Source: Halomontanus rarus (GTDB taxonomy: Archaea; Halobacteriota; Halobacteria; Halobacteriales; Natrialbaceae). From it: a DNA stretch of 64,000 nucleotides. The stretch spans positions 1,364,001 to 1,428,000 of the forward strand of contig NZ_CP071597.1 of the NCBI RefSeq assembly GCF_017357405.1, read 5' to 3'. Below, in pieces: positions 9,141-17,526 of this stretch (its first letter is position 1; each line of letters opens with the position of its first letter). The notes under the pieces are model-generated. The model saw nothing but the letters and a program-made list of their open reading frames with translations. It was not told the origin of the DNA and did no database searches. The position numbers and the translations under genes are program-made.

Positions 9141-9218
9141 CCGACGAGTTCGCGCACCGATACCGAACGGTCGGTCACTATCGGTCCGGCAGCGTCCAGT
9201 GCGGCACAACGGAAACCG

Positions 9219-9563
9219 TTACGAACACGACGATTTAGGCGTGGTTTTACGCTCGTCCAGGCGCTCGAGGTACGGCTTTAGGTCCTCGAACGCGTCGCCG
9301 GGGACGATATCCCCGTTCCGGGAATCGTACTCGACGACGCCGTAATCTGCGAGCCGCGGCAGATGATTGTGGACGAGCGCGACGACGACGCTGTCTCGAG
9401 CGTCTTCGCTGACGGTGTCCCGCTCGAGTGCGGCGAGTTGACGGGCGAGTTGGTCGATGGTGAGGCGATCGCGTTCGCACAGCTGTGTGAGCAGATACCG
9501 GCGCTGTCGGGCACACAGGAGTTCACAGCGCGTATCTACGTCGAGAGAGCGATCTGTAGGCAT
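9219..9563 (-). CDS. DUF7344-type winged-helix protein
   Basis: A 114-residue haloarchaeal HTH-like protein. The pattern RYLLTQLCERDRLTIDQLAR followed by VVALVHNHLPRLADYGVVEY is typical of the large haloarchaeal family of small regulators annotated DUF7344: a helix bundle, then an LxHxHLPxLxxxGxVxYD motif. Homology starts at the ATG read from 9563, not at the upstream 9611. Its targets are unknown. DNA binding is inferred from the fold. It stands alone, next to a gene-poor stretch with a repeat copy. Confidence 0.75.
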   Translation of the reverse strand: MPTDRSLDVDTRCELLCARQRRYLLTQLCERDRLTIDQLARQLAALERDTVSEDARDSVVVALVHNHLPRLADYGVVEYDSRNGDIVPGDAFEDLKPYLERLDERKTTPKSSCS

Positions 9564-9955
9564 GCTACCCACACGTTCTGCATGGATAATAACAATAGTT
9601 TCGCCTACCAACCGGAATCGGGTTTACAATTTGTACGTTTTTCTCCCCGAAATCGATGGTTGACAGAGTGATATTGCTGGGCTGAGATAACGGCGGCGGA
9701 ACTATAGTACTAACTGAAACGAGTGACACGCCCGTCGCACAGTCCGCGGTGCTCACTCACAGCGCGTTTCGAACCGCGCTCTCGTCGTACGGCCGGGTGT
9801 GCAGTGACTGTCAGTGGCAACTATAGACGGTGGGGCCACGTCGGGTGGTGACGCGGAAAGACGGCCTCGGGACGACGGGAAGCGTCGATTCGATAGTTCA
9901 AAGACTCGTTTCACCTTGGAGTGGTGCTATATTGTCGGGGCCGAATAGTTCGGGT
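9564..9955. other. gene-free stretch before the SIMPL lipoprotein
   Basis: This 392-bp stretch holds no convincing gene. It contains the divergent promoter side of the DUF7344 gene, the first copy of a ~120-bp repeat (9702-9826) and a CTATATT box at 9927-9933, 26 nt before the SIMPL gene start. Confidence 0.7.
9702..9826. repeat. intergenic repeat, copy 1, with inverted ends
   Basis: The element starts CTATAGTACTAACTGAAACG and ends with TGACTGTCAGTGGCAACTATAG (read in two parts, ends at 9826). Its two ends are imperfect inverted copies of each other: CTATAGT, AACTGA and ACAC line up with the reverse complement of the right end. It shares long blocks with 10869-10985: AACTGAAACG, TCGCACAGTCCGCG, TCGAANCGCGCT, GTGTGCANTGACTGTCAGT. 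Confidence 0.75.
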
Positions 9956-10714
9956 ATGAACCGACGACAGTTCCTCGCAGTGTCAGGTATCGGCGTTACG
10001 ACCGCGATGGCGGGCTGTGTGGGAAGTGCGTTCGAGGAGGATCCAGAATCGCAATCGCAATCGGATCCGGCACAGGGATCGACCGGCGACGACGAGGACG
10101 GCGGTACGATCGAAGTGAGCGCGAGCGGCAGCGCGGAAACGGATCCCGACCGGGCGGTCGTCCACGTCGGCGTCGAGGCGCGAGGCGAATCGGCCGCCGA
10201 GGTCCGGTCGGAACTCGCCGAGGGTGCACAGGCGCTACAGGAGACCTTCGAGGAGCTCGGCATTTCCGAAGACAACGTCCAGACGGCGAGCTATCGGATC
10301 AACGAACGTCGACAGGAAACCGGTTTCGAAGGCGTTCACGCCTTCCAACTCGAGATCGACGACATCGACCGGGTCGGCGAGATCATCGACGCGTCGGTCG
10401 ACGCCGGTGCCGACGACGTCGGACGCGTGAACTTCACGCTTCAGGAGGACACTCGAGCGACGCTCCGCGACGAAGCCCTCGACGACGCGCTCGCGAACGC
10501 GGACGAAGAAGCCGATCACATCGCCGCCAACCGAGAGGTCGACATCGTCGCGACCCACTCAGTTTCGACGAGCGACGTCAACGTCCATCCGGTCCGGTAC
10601 GACGCCGCCCACGAGGCCGCCGACGGCGCCGCGACGGGCCAGTCGACCGAGATCGACTCCGGCCCGGTTACGGTCTCCGCGACCGTCACCGTCGTCTACC
10701 GGTTCGAGCACTGA
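9956..10714 (+). CDS. Tat-exported SIMPL-domain (DUF541) lipoprotein
   Basis: A 252-residue exported lipoprotein. It begins MNRRQFLAVSGIGVTTAMAGC: a twin-arginine motif followed by a lipobox ending in Cys21, so it should be anchored outside the membrane. A low-complexity acidic linker (to residue ~50) precedes the SIMPL/DUF541 domain, recognisable from IEVSASGSAETDPDRAVVHV at its start and VTVSATVTVVYRFE at its end. The family's biochemical role is poorly known. A TATA-like CTATATT 26 nt upstream supports the start at 9956. It sits between two copies of an intergenic repeat. Confidence 0.85.
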   Translation: MNRRQFLAVSGIGVTTAMAGCVGSAFEEDPESQSQSDPAQGSTGDDEDGGTIEVSASGSAETDPDRAVVHVGVEARGESAAEVRSELAEGAQALQETFEELGISEDNVQTASYRINERRQETGFEGVHAFQLEIDDIDRVGEIIDASVDAGADDVGRVNFTLQEDTRATLRDEALDDALANADEEADHIAANREVDIVATHSVSTSDVNVHPVRYDAAHEAADGAATGQSTEIDSGPVTVSATVTVVYRFEH

Positions 10715-10868
10715 GACGCTGGCCCACCGGTCCGGCGCGTCGCCACTCACGTGCGGTCTCGGTGCGTTCGTCGCTCGAGTTCGGAAACGGGGTCGACCGA
10801 TCGGCCGACTCGAGCGTGGAGACCGAGCTGTGAACTGTGCGGTGAACGGTCGACCGTCGACGGAGACG

Positions 10869-10985
10869 AGAGTACCAACTGAAACGATTCATACATCGCA
10901 CAGTCCGCGAATCTCGCTCGCAGTGTGGCTTCGAATCGCGCTCGTCGTGCGAGCAGGTGTGCACTGACTGTCAGTAGTGACTAGA
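10869..10985. repeat. intergenic repeat, copy 2
   Basis: Second copy of the element at 9702-9826 in the same orientation, about 1.15 kb away. Shared blocks are AGTACCAACTGAAACG, TCGCACAGTCCGCG, TCGAATCGCGCT and GTGTGCACTGACTGTCAGT. The rest of the 308-bp gene-free stretch 10715-11022 shows nothing recognisable. Confidence 0.75.
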
Positions 10986-11022
10986 GAACGAGCACGAAGA
11001 GCGGAAAGAAGCGAAGCCTCGA

Positions 11023-12099
11023 TCAGTCGTCCGCGACGACCGCTCGAGGAGTGTCGGCTGCGGCCAGTTCGAGCACGTCGTCGAAGAAGTCGAGCGTGTC
11101 CTCCGGGCCGGGATTGGCTTCGGGGTGGTACTGACGTGTGATGACGGCGTAGTCGGTTCCGTCGAGGCCCTCCGGCGTGTCGTCGTTGACGTTGATCTGG
11201 GTGACTTCGAGGTGGTCGCCGGGATCGGCGACGGTGTAGCCGTGGTTCTGGGTGGTCATGACGACCTGCCCGGACTCGAGGTCGAGGACGGGCTGGTTGA
11301 CACCGCGGTGACCGAAGGCCATCTTCTCGGTGGTGCCACCGAGCGCGCGGGCGACGATCTGCTGGCCGAGACAGATGCCGGCGACGGGCGTGTCCTCGAC
11401 GAACTCGGAGACGAGGTCGACGGCCGCCTGGTAGTTGGCGGGGTCGCCGGGGCCGTTCGAGATGAAGAGGACGTCAGGGTCGACCGCGTCGACGTCCGCG
11501 GCGGTCGCGTCGTGCGGGAAGACGTGGACGGTCGCGTCGCGGGCGACCAGCGAGTCGATGATCGATCCTTTCACGCCGCAGTCGATCAGGGCGACGGTCT
11601 CGCCGTCGTTGTCCGCGCCGTGGGTCGTCGTGTCGGTGACGCTGACCTGCTCGCCGATCTCGGTGTGGTCGCTCATCGCTTTACAGCGCTCGAGTTCGGC
11701 GAGCGCGTCGTCGGGGGTCGCGTTCTCGCCGACGGCGATCCCGCACTTCATCGCACCCTCTTCGCGAACGTCGGTGACGACGTCCCGCGTGTCGAGGTGG
11801 TCGACCGCGGGGACGTTCTCGCTGTCGAGCCAGTCGACGACGTCGTCGGTCAGTTCGCGGGCGAGGACCGCCCGCGGGTGGATGCGATCGGATTCGAACC
11901 GTTCTTCACGGACGCCGTAGTTACCGATCAACGGGTACGAGAAGGTCAGGACCTGCTCCTCGTAGGAGGGGTCGGTGAGACTCTCTTCGTAGCCGGAGTA
12001 CGCTGTTGTGAAAACCAGTTCGCCACGAGCCGTCCCTGGAGAACGACCACGTCCCTCGATCACGTGGCCACCTTCCAGCGCTACGTAGGCCGCTGTCAT
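11023..12099 (-). CDS. carA: carbamoyl-phosphate synthase small subunit
   Basis: A 358-residue glutaminase subunit that releases ammonia from glutamine for carbamoyl phosphate, feeding arginine and pyrimidine synthesis. The CPS small-chain N-terminal domain (GELVFTTAYSGYEESLTDPS) is followed by a class I glutamine amidotransferase. The nucleophile elbow is GICLGQQ; His and Glu of the triad lie in QYHPEANPGPED near the C-terminus. No carB is adjacent in this window. A box CACTTATG about 28 nt before the start suggests a leaderless mRNA. Two TTACGA-type palindromes lie between it and the divergent Lrp-type regulator, which may control it. Confidence 0.97.
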   Translation of the reverse strand: MTAAYVALEGGHVIEGRGRSPGTARGELVFTTAYSGYEESLTDPSYEEQVLTFSYPLIGNYGVREERFESDRIHPRAVLARELTDDVVDWLDSENVPAVDHLDTRDVVTDVREEGAMKCGIAVGENATPDDALAELERCKAMSDHTEIGEQVSVTDTTTHGADNDGETVALIDCGVKGSIIDSLVARDATVHVFPHDATAADVDAVDPDVLFISNGPGDPANYQAAVDLVSEFVEDTPVAGICLGQQIVARALGGTTEKMAFGHRGVNQPVLDLESGQVVMTTQNHGYTVADPGDHLEVTQINVNDDTPEGLDGTDYAVITRQYHPEANPGPEDTLDFFDDVLELAAADTPRAVVADD

Positions 12100-12113
12100 T
12101 ACGAGATACGTAT
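12099..12113. promoter_or_regulatory. imperfect Lrp-type palindrome at carA start
   Basis: TTACGAGATACGTAT matches 12 of 15 positions of the perfect palindrome at 12151-12165. It touches the carA start codon and predicted transcription start, a position suited to repression. Confidence 0.4.
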
Positions 12114-12150
12114 TAGACCGACCCTCATAAGTGTTGTCTTCGAAGCTGAG

Positions 12151-12165
12151 TTACGAAATTCGTAA
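12151..12165. promoter_or_regulatory. perfect palindrome upstream of the Lrp-type regulator
   Basis: TTACGAA-A-TTCGTAA has 7-bp arms around one base. It lies 36 bp before the regulator's ATG and upstream of the carA TATA-like box. Size and symmetry fit an Lrp/AsnC dimer site and suggest autoregulation together with carA control; this is inference. Confidence 0.5.
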
Positions 12166-12201
12166 TCATCAAGTGCGAGTCACGCGAAGTGTCCGATCTC
12201 C

Positions 12202-12615
12202 ATGGACGATCTGGACCGGCGCATCCTCAACAGCCTCCGACGAGACGCCCGCACGCCCTACACCGAGATCGCAGACGAGGTTGGAACGAGCGAGGGGACG
12301 GTACGGAATCGCGTCGAACGGATGATCGACGACGGCGTCATCGAGCGCTTCACCGTGACGACCCGAACGGGAAACGTGAAGGCGATGCTCGAGATCAGCG
12401 TCGCGGTCGACGTGGACACGGCGAGCGTCTCGGAGCGGATGGCCGAGTGGGAGGAAGTCGACTTCGTGTGGCAGGTTTCGGGCGAACAGGACATCGTTCT
12501 CGTGGTCGACGCGGCGGACACGCGCAGCGTCAACGACCTCATCACGCAGGCGCGCGAGCAGGAGGAGGTCGTAAGTACGAAGACGCGGCTGATTTTGGAC
12601 GAGCAACTCGGCTGA
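12202..12615 (+). CDS. Lrp/AsnC-family transcriptional regulator
   Basis: A 137-residue Lrp/AsnC protein. The N-terminal HTH (MDDLDRRILNSLRRDARTPY ... SEGTVRNRVERMIDDGVIERF) is followed by a RAM-like ligand-binding half (VKAMLEISVAVDV, VDFVWQVSGEQDIVLVVDA). These regulators bind amino acids and act as dimers or octamers. The gene is divergent from carA with 102 bp between the starts, and this gap holds the palindrome TTACGAAATTCGTAA and a weaker copy. Control of carA and of itself is therefore likely, with glutamine, arginine or a related metabolite as a plausible effector; none is shown by the sequence. Confidence 0.93.
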   Translation: MDDLDRRILNSLRRDARTPYTEIADEVGTSEGTVRNRVERMIDDGVIERFTVTTRTGNVKAMLEISVAVDVDTASVSERMAEWEEVDFVWQVSGEQDIVLVVDAADTRSVNDLITQAREQEEVVSTKTRLILDEQLG

Positions 12616-12690
12616 TCGCGTCGAGTTTCGAGCGTCGAAACGGGTCACGAGTACTCGAGCGGACGATACGCAAAGAGAGAAAGAGTTGCC

Positions 12691-13431
12691 TCAGGAACCG
12701 CGGTCGTCTGCGTCCGATTCCCCGGGCGGCTCGCCGATCCCGGGCGTCGGTTTGCCGAGAATGTCCTCCGGATGTTTCCGTCGGTGGACTTCCTGATATC
12801 CGCGGCGAAGTAACTGGTCCAACCGGCCGTCCACGACGCGGGCCTCGACGCGGCCGTCCCGAATCGCCGCGACGACCGACTCGGGCGTGAGTTCCTCGGC
12901 GTCGATCAACGTGTACGCCCGCCCCGCCTCGAAGGGGTAGTGGGCGTCGCTCCCACCGACCAACGGTAGCCCGCGCTTGTCGGCGATCTCCGCGACGAGC
13001 GGCCGGGTCCGCGGGTGTTTCCCGTTGATCTCGATCGCGTCGACGGCCAGCTCCTCGAGGTCGGTGATCGTGCTGTTCCGAAACGGGTGGGCGACGATGG
13101 CCGCGCAGTCGCGGTCGTGGGCCAGTTCGACCGCCTCGGCGGGTGTGAGTTTACCGGGTTCCGTTTCGGCCGGCGGGTCCGGGCCGATCACGAGCAGGTG
13201 TCCGCGCGTGGTCGTAATCTCGATCCCCGGGAGGACGGTCACGAGCGACGACGAGAACGGGGTGTAGTAGTCGTGGTTGGTCGTCGCGAATCCGTCGAGG
13301 CCGCGTCGACCGGTCGTCCACGCCAGCAGGCGCACGCCGATCGGGTCGAACCGATCTCCCAGTGAACGTCGGTCGTGAAAGAAGCGCGTGTGCGAGTGGA
13401 GGTCGACAGCGTACACAGCTTGTGTGACCAC
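12691..13431 (-). CDS. PHP-domain metal-dependent phosphoesterase
   Basis: A 246-residue PHP-fold protein. Metal-binding motifs are in order: DLHSHTRF near residue 10, GFATTNHDYY, LPGIEITT, AIVAHPFR and GGSDAHYP. They bind two to three metal ions and are used for phosphoester or histidinol-phosphate hydrolysis. The start is a GTG read from 13431 (VTQAVYAVDLHSHT), giving only a 38-bp gap to the divergent lipid-kinase gene. The C-terminal 30 residues are hydrophilic (EDILGKPTPGIGEPPGESD). The substrate is unknown. Confidence 0.88.
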   Translation of the reverse strand: MVTQAVYAVDLHSHTRFFHDRRSLGDRFDPIGVRLLAWTTGRRGLDGFATTNHDYYTPFSSSLVTVLPGIEITTTRGHLLVIGPDPPAETEPGKLTPAEAVELAHDRDCAAIVAHPFRNSTITDLEELAVDAIEINGKHPRTRPLVAEIADKRGLPLVGGSDAHYPFEAGRAYTLIDAEELTPESVVAAIRDGRVEARVVDGRLDQLLRRGYQEVHRRKHPEDILGKPTPGIGEPPGESDADDRGS

Positions 13432-13469
13432 GCCCGGGGCTTTTGCTCTTGCCCCTCCTATCGGTGGGC

Positions 13470-14504
13470 ATGGCCGATACGGACACGGACGGTGGCGAAC
13501 GCCGCGTTCTCGTCTTGAATCCCGAAAGCGGAAGCGGCGATCACGTCGATCGGGTGGTCGAGCTCGCCGAGGACCACGGGTTCGACGTTCGAACGACCGA
13601 TCACGAGGGTCACGCCGAGGAACTCGCCGAAGCGGTCGCGGACGAGGCGGACCTCGTCGCCGCGGCGGGCGGCGACGGCACCATCAACGAGGTCGTCAAC
13701 GGACTCGTCACCGCCGACGCGCTCGAGGGAACAACGCTCGGCGTCGTTCCGGCGGGAACGGGAAACAACTTCGCGTCGAACGTCGGGATCGACGGACTCG
13801 AGCACGCGTTCGAGGTGATCGAAACGGGCGATCGGCGCGCGATCGACGTCGGGCTCACGAACGAGCGAACGTTCGTCAACTCCTGTGTCAGCGGGATCAC
13901 CGCCGAAGCCAGCGGCTCGACGACGCCCTCGGGGAAGAGCCAGTTCGGCGTGCTCGCGTACGTCGTGAGCACGATCGGCACGGTCACGGACTTCGACCCG
14001 CTCTCGCTGTGTGTCGAGATGGGCGGAGAGGATGGGGATCAGTGGGAGGGCGAGGCCGTCTTCGTCCTCGTGGGCAACTGCCGGCGCTTTACGACCGCCC
14101 GACGCGCGCAGGCGAACGTCGAGGACGGGCTCTTCGAGGTGACGATCGTCGAGCAGGCGCCGACGACGAAGCTGATGAGCGACGCGACTCTCGAGAAGGT
14201 GTTCGGCCGCGAGGCGGAGCACATCGTTCGTCGACGGACGTCCTCGCTGACCGTCGAGCACCGGGACGGCGAGCCCGTCGAGTACAGCCTCGACGGCGAG
14301 ATGCTCGCGGCGGACCGACTCGCTATGCAGACGAGAAACAGGGTGCTCACCGTGGCCGTCGGCGACGGATACCGGCCGGATCCCGATTCCGATCCGGGTT
14401 CGGAGTCGGAATCGAAGTCGGAGTCGGCAGGCGGGTTGCTCTCGGGGGCGAACGCAGACTCGGACTCAGGCTCGGACTCGGATTCGGGATCGAGACTGTC
14501 GTAG
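13470..14504 (+). CDS. diacylglycerol kinase-family lipid kinase
   Basis: A 344-residue protein of the diacylglycerol/sphingosine kinase catalytic family (DagK/YegS type). The nucleotide loop GGDGTINEVVNGL is at 67-79, followed by GVVPAGTGNNFASN and the later ISGITAEASGSTT region. It phosphorylates a lipid alcohol, probably at the membrane during archaeal lipid turnover. The tail after residue 310 is low-complexity Ser/Asp (SESKSESAGG, DSDSGSDSDSGS), encoded by repeated hexanucleotides. Start 13470 was chosen over the upstream ATG-like 13443 because homology begins there. It is divergent from the PHP gene. Confidence 0.9.
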   Translation: MADTDTDGGERRVLVLNPESGSGDHVDRVVELAEDHGFDVRTTDHEGHAEELAEAVADEADLVAAAGGDGTINEVVNGLVTADALEGTTLGVVPAGTGNNFASNVGIDGLEHAFEVIETGDRRAIDVGLTNERTFVNSCVSGITAEASGSTTPSGKSQFGVLAYVVSTIGTVTDFDPLSLCVEMGGEDGDQWEGEAVFVLVGNCRRFTTARRAQANVEDGLFEVTIVEQAPTTKLMSDATLEKVFGREAEHIVRRRTSSLTVEHRDGEPVEYSLDGEMLAADRLAMQTRNRVLTVAVGDGYRPDPDSDPGSESESKSESAGGLLSGANADSDSGSDSDSGSRLS

Positions 14505-14650
14505 CCCGACTCGAGGACTCACGAACCGCGAGTACGGATCGGACTCGGACTCGAGATCGAAACGGAAACCCGAACTGAAACCGGAATTCGCGCCCGAAAA
14601 CGCGACGCAGGAGCGATACTGGTTTGAAGGGCCTGTTCGATTGTACGTCC

Positions 14651-15214
14651 ATGAGCAGCCAGCCCGACGAGGAACTCACACACGAGAACGCCGGACAGGA
14701 CGTCATCGCCGTCGACGAGGAGGACACCGAACTCGAGACCGTCAACCGACTCGAAGCCCACACCGGCGACGGCATTCGCCATCGCGCGTTCACGTCGCTC
14801 GTCTTCGACGACGACGACAACATCCTGCTGGCCCAGCGGGCACCGGGTAAACGCCTCTGGGGGACCTACTGGGACGGCACCGTCGCCTCCCATCCGGTCG
14901 CGGGGCAGAGCCAGGAGGAGGCGACGCGCCAGCGCCTCGAGGAGGAACTCGGGATCACGCCCGACCAGTATCACGACCTTCGCGTGACGGACAAGTTCGA
15001 GTACAAGCGCTACTTCGAGAACGCGGGCGTCGAACACGAAGTCTGTGCGGTCTTGCAGTTGACGCTGTCGGACACGTCCCTCGACCCCGACGAAGAGGAG
15101 GTCGCGGGGTTGATGTGGGTCCCCTACGAGCGCCTGCACGACAACCCGGAGTGGTACCGTCAGCTCCGGCTCTGTCCGTGGTTCGAGATCGCGATGCGCC
15201 GGGACGTTCGATAG
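14651..15214 (+). CDS. idi: type I isopentenyl-diphosphate isomerase-like Nudix protein
   Basis: A 187-residue Nudix-fold protein matching type I IPP isomerase, which converts IPP to DMAPP for isoprenoid lipids. Evidence: RHRAFTSLVFDDDDNILL, RLWGTYWDGTVASHP, a Nudix-like helix EEATRQRLEEELGI and VEHEVCAVL. Glu128 and Glu130 match the catalytic/metal acids of the bacterial enzyme. The Cys of the bacterial VCGHP motif is Ala79 here (VASHP), so the mechanism or annotation needs care. The ATG at 14651 (MSSQPDEELTHEN) was chosen over 14624. It follows the lipid kinase but with 146 bp between them. Confidence 0.85.
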   Translation: MSSQPDEELTHENAGQDVIAVDEEDTELETVNRLEAHTGDGIRHRAFTSLVFDDDDNILLAQRAPGKRLWGTYWDGTVASHPVAGQSQEEATRQRLEEELGITPDQYHDLRVTDKFEYKRYFENAGVEHEVCAVLQLTLSDTSLDPDEEEVAGLMWVPYERLHDNPEWYRQLRLCPWFEIAMRRDVR

Positions 15215-15430
15215 TTCGACGATCCGTTCACGTCTCTCACGCCGGTTCCTTCGAACGGACCGGTCGGTACGAGCGAGACGATCGGCCGCGAAGAGTAGCG
15301 AGGGATCAGCTGCGGACGTCGAGACGCGCCAACTCGACCGATTCTCGTCCCATGCTAACAACCAACAAGGCTTATGCCCCTCCACTTCGTAGCGTCGGGT
15401 AGCGACCGACACAATCGGTCCACCCACGAC

Positions 15431-15739
15431 ATGAGTTCCCAACCGCAGGAATCGGAGACGTGTACGATCGACCTCTCGCGCGAACAGCAGTGGGTCGTCC
15501 ACCACGTTCTCACCACGCGTGCCGACGAAGCGATCGACGACAGTGACACCCCTCCAACGTGGCTGCTCACGCTCGTCGAGACGATCGAATCGGACGAGAA
15601 GACACTCACGTATCACCAAGCACGCAAACTCCACGACGCCCTGAAACGCTACGCGACGGCCGACGGGACGCCCGACCGCGACGTCGAACCGGCGACCACC
15701 GTAACGAGCAAACTCAACACGACGCTGGAGGCGTGGTAG
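15431..15739 (+). CDS. small conserved haloarchaeal protein
   Basis: A 102-residue protein. The middle (IDLSREQQWVVHHVLTTRAD, LVETIESDEKTLTYHQARKL) resembles a family of small haloarchaeal proteins annotated DUF7853 that are predicted to be all-helical. No catalytic motif is seen. A CTTATG box at 15371-15376 would give a short leader; the ATG at 15374 is a less likely start because the segment it adds is not acidic. Function unknown. Confidence 0.65.
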   Translation: MSSQPQESETCTIDLSREQQWVVHHVLTTRADEAIDDSDTPPTWLLTLVETIESDEKTLTYHQARKLHDALKRYATADGTPDRDVEPATTVTSKLNTTLEAW

Positions 15740-15848
15740 TCGGGGGCAGAATCGACGCCGAGACGCGTGTGCGAATCGCCGTATCCGCCGCTGTCTTCGC
15801 TCAGTTCTTCGCGATCCGTTTCGTTTCCGTTTTCGACCGTAGCCGTTC

Positions 15849-16205
15849 TCAGGGACGCGTCGTCGCCCACACCGCAGTCGCCGCCAGCAGGAACGCCGGC
15901 GCGAGCGGCAGGATCAACAGCGCGAAAAAGTAGTTGTAACTCGGCGGCCACAGCAAGATGGTCAGCGGGGCAACGATAAACGCGACGACGATAACGCCGA
16001 CGAGCACCCAGCCGCGCCAGTCGAACGACCGGTCGGCAGCGTCGGGATGGACCGGCTCCGAGAACCGGCCGTCGTCGGCGTCACTGTCGGAGTCGGAACC
16101 GGATTCGGAACTCACCCGGTCTCCCTCCGCGTCGAATCCCGACGGATCGTGCACGTAACCGTCGTCGCTCGAGCTCACACGCGATAGTTGCGACTGCGGC
16201 ATCAT
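15849..16205 (-). CDS. small membrane protein with acidic N-terminus
   Basis: A protein of about 118 residues with an acidic, Ser/Asp-rich cytoplasmic head (SSESGSDSDSDADDGR) and two hydrophobic segments (WVLVGVIVVAFIVAPLTILL and FFALLILPLAPAFLLAATAV). Start codons GTG 16214, ATG 16205 and ATG 16202 are all possible. No family recognised. It lies downstream of the alcohol dehydrogenase-like gene on the same strand only by orientation, since that gene ends at 16248 and 42 bp separate them, so co-transcription is possible. Confidence 0.6.
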   Translation of the reverse strand: MMPQSQLSRVSSSDDGYVHDPSGFDAEGDRVSSESGSDSDSDADDGRFSEPVHPDAADRSFDWRGWVLVGVIVVAFIVAPLTILLWPPSYNYFFALLILPLAPAFLLAATAVWATTRP

Positions 16206-16247
16206 AGCACTCACGGTTCGTCGAACGACTGGGCCCGCCGACCGAGA

Positions 16248-17291
16248 CTACTCGAGTTCGCCGTCCGGCTTCACGACCACCTTCCCGAACCCCTCCCGAT
16301 TTTCGAGGAGTTCGTGCGCGTGCGCGGTCTCGCTCATTGGAACGACCTCCCGGATCGCGGGTTCGAAGGTGCCGTCCCAGACGAGGGTCATCACGTCGTC
16401 GACCTGCCCGGGCGTGGCCATCGTCGAGCCGAGGACCGACAGTCCGTTCCAGAAGATCCGGCGGATGTCCGTCTCGGGGTTCGGACCCGTCGTCGCGCCG
16501 CAGGTGACCAGCCGTCCGCCCTTCGCGAGCGCACGAATGGAGTCCCGCCAGGTCTCGCCGCCGACGTGGTCGACCACGACGTCGACGCCCCGTTTGCCCG
16601 TCTCCGCGCGCACCCAGTCGGCGAAGTCCTCCTCCTCGTAATTGCAGACGTGGTCCGCACCGTGGTCGCGGGCGTACTCGAGTTTCTCCTCGCTGCTGCC
16701 GGTCGCGTACACCTCCGCACCCGCGTAGTCGGCGATCTGGAGCGCGGCGTGGCCGACGCCGCCGCTGGCCCCGAGGACGAGGATCGACTCGCCGGGCTCG
16801 AGGTCGGCGCGGTCGACTAGCATCCGCCACGCGGTCTGAAAGACGAGCGTACTCGAGCCGGCGACCTCCCAGTCGACGCCCTCGGGGACCGGAATCAGGT
16901 TGTCCTCGGGGACCGCGGCGTACTCGCTGTGGACGCCCTGGACGTGTTCGCCGATGATGTGGAACGTGGCGCAGAGGGCGTAGTCGCCGTCCCGGCAGAA
17001 CTCGCACTCGCCGCAGGAGACGCCGGCGGCGACGGCGACGCGGTCGCCCGCCTCGAAACGCGTTACGTCCGATCCGACCTCAGTGACGATCCCCGCCGCG
17101 TCGCTGCCCGGGACGTGGGGCAACTCGAGGTCGATGCCGGGTAACCCGCCGCGGACCCAGACGTCGAGGTGGTTGAGCGCGCCCGCCTTGACGTCGACCA
17201 GCACTTCGTCGTCGTCGATCTCCGGGTCCGGATACTCGCCGTACTCGATAACGTCCGTGTCGCCGTGGTCGGTGATTTTGACCGCCTGCAT
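16248..17291 (-). CDS. zinc-binding medium-chain dehydrogenase/reductase
   Basis: A 347-residue MDR-family oxidoreductase. The GroES-like half holds HVPGSDAAG and a structural zinc lobe with Cys93, Cys96, Cys99 and Cys107 (CGECEFCRDGDYALC). The Rossmann half holds GASGGVGHAALQ for NAD(P). Asn40 sits where zinc alcohol dehydrogenases usually have the catalytic Cys (ALNHLDVW), so it resembles quinone or enoyl reductases more than classic alcohol dehydrogenases. The start at 17291 (MQAVKITDHGD) is fixed by homology. Substrate unknown. It is divergent from the ABC operon. Confidence 0.88.
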   Translation of the reverse strand: MQAVKITDHGDTDVIEYGEYPDPEIDDDEVLVDVKAGALNHLDVWVRGGLPGIDLELPHVPGSDAAGIVTEVGSDVTRFEAGDRVAVAAGVSCGECEFCRDGDYALCATFHIIGEHVQGVHSEYAAVPEDNLIPVPEGVDWEVAGSSTLVFQTAWRMLVDRADLEPGESILVLGASGGVGHAALQIADYAGAEVYATGSSEEKLEYARDHGADHVCNYEEEDFADWVRAETGKRGVDVVVDHVGGETWRDSIRALAKGGRLVTCGATTGPNPETDIRRIFWNGLSVLGSTMATPGQVDDVMTLVWDGTFEPAIREVVPMSETAHAHELLENREGFGKVVVKPDGELE

Positions 17292-17469
17292 GGACGGACC
17301 GTCCACGCGGGCGGTGAAAACGGTTGAGGCGACTCTCGAGAGCGCACTCGAGGGACGCGACTCGAGGGAGTCCGGTTCGGCGGCCAAGCGGTGCTCACGA
17401 CGAGAACGGAGGCGGTCCCGAGTCGAGCGCGGCGGTTGCGATTCACTCGAGGGCTTTGTACTGCAATGT

Positions 17470-17488
17470 TACTTTGAACCGCAAAGTA
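17470..17488. promoter_or_regulatory. operator palindrome over the ABC operon promoter
   Basis: TACTTTGAACCGCAAAGTA: perfect 7-bp arms (TACTTTG/CAAAGTA) around a 5-nt spacer. Its right arm runs into AGTATTATG (17485-17493), which sits at TATA-box distance from a start just before the ATG at 17527. A bound dimer would block TBP/TFB, so repression is expected. Confidence 0.6.
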
Positions 17489-17526
17489 TTATGTAGCCTC
17501 GGCGAGGAGTTGGTGAACAGAAACCG

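Noticed and set aside
11885..11905. tRNA T-arm-like string GATTCGAACC
   Set aside because: It is inside the carA coding region and no acceptor or anticodon stem accompanies it. I see no convincing tRNA gene in the window.
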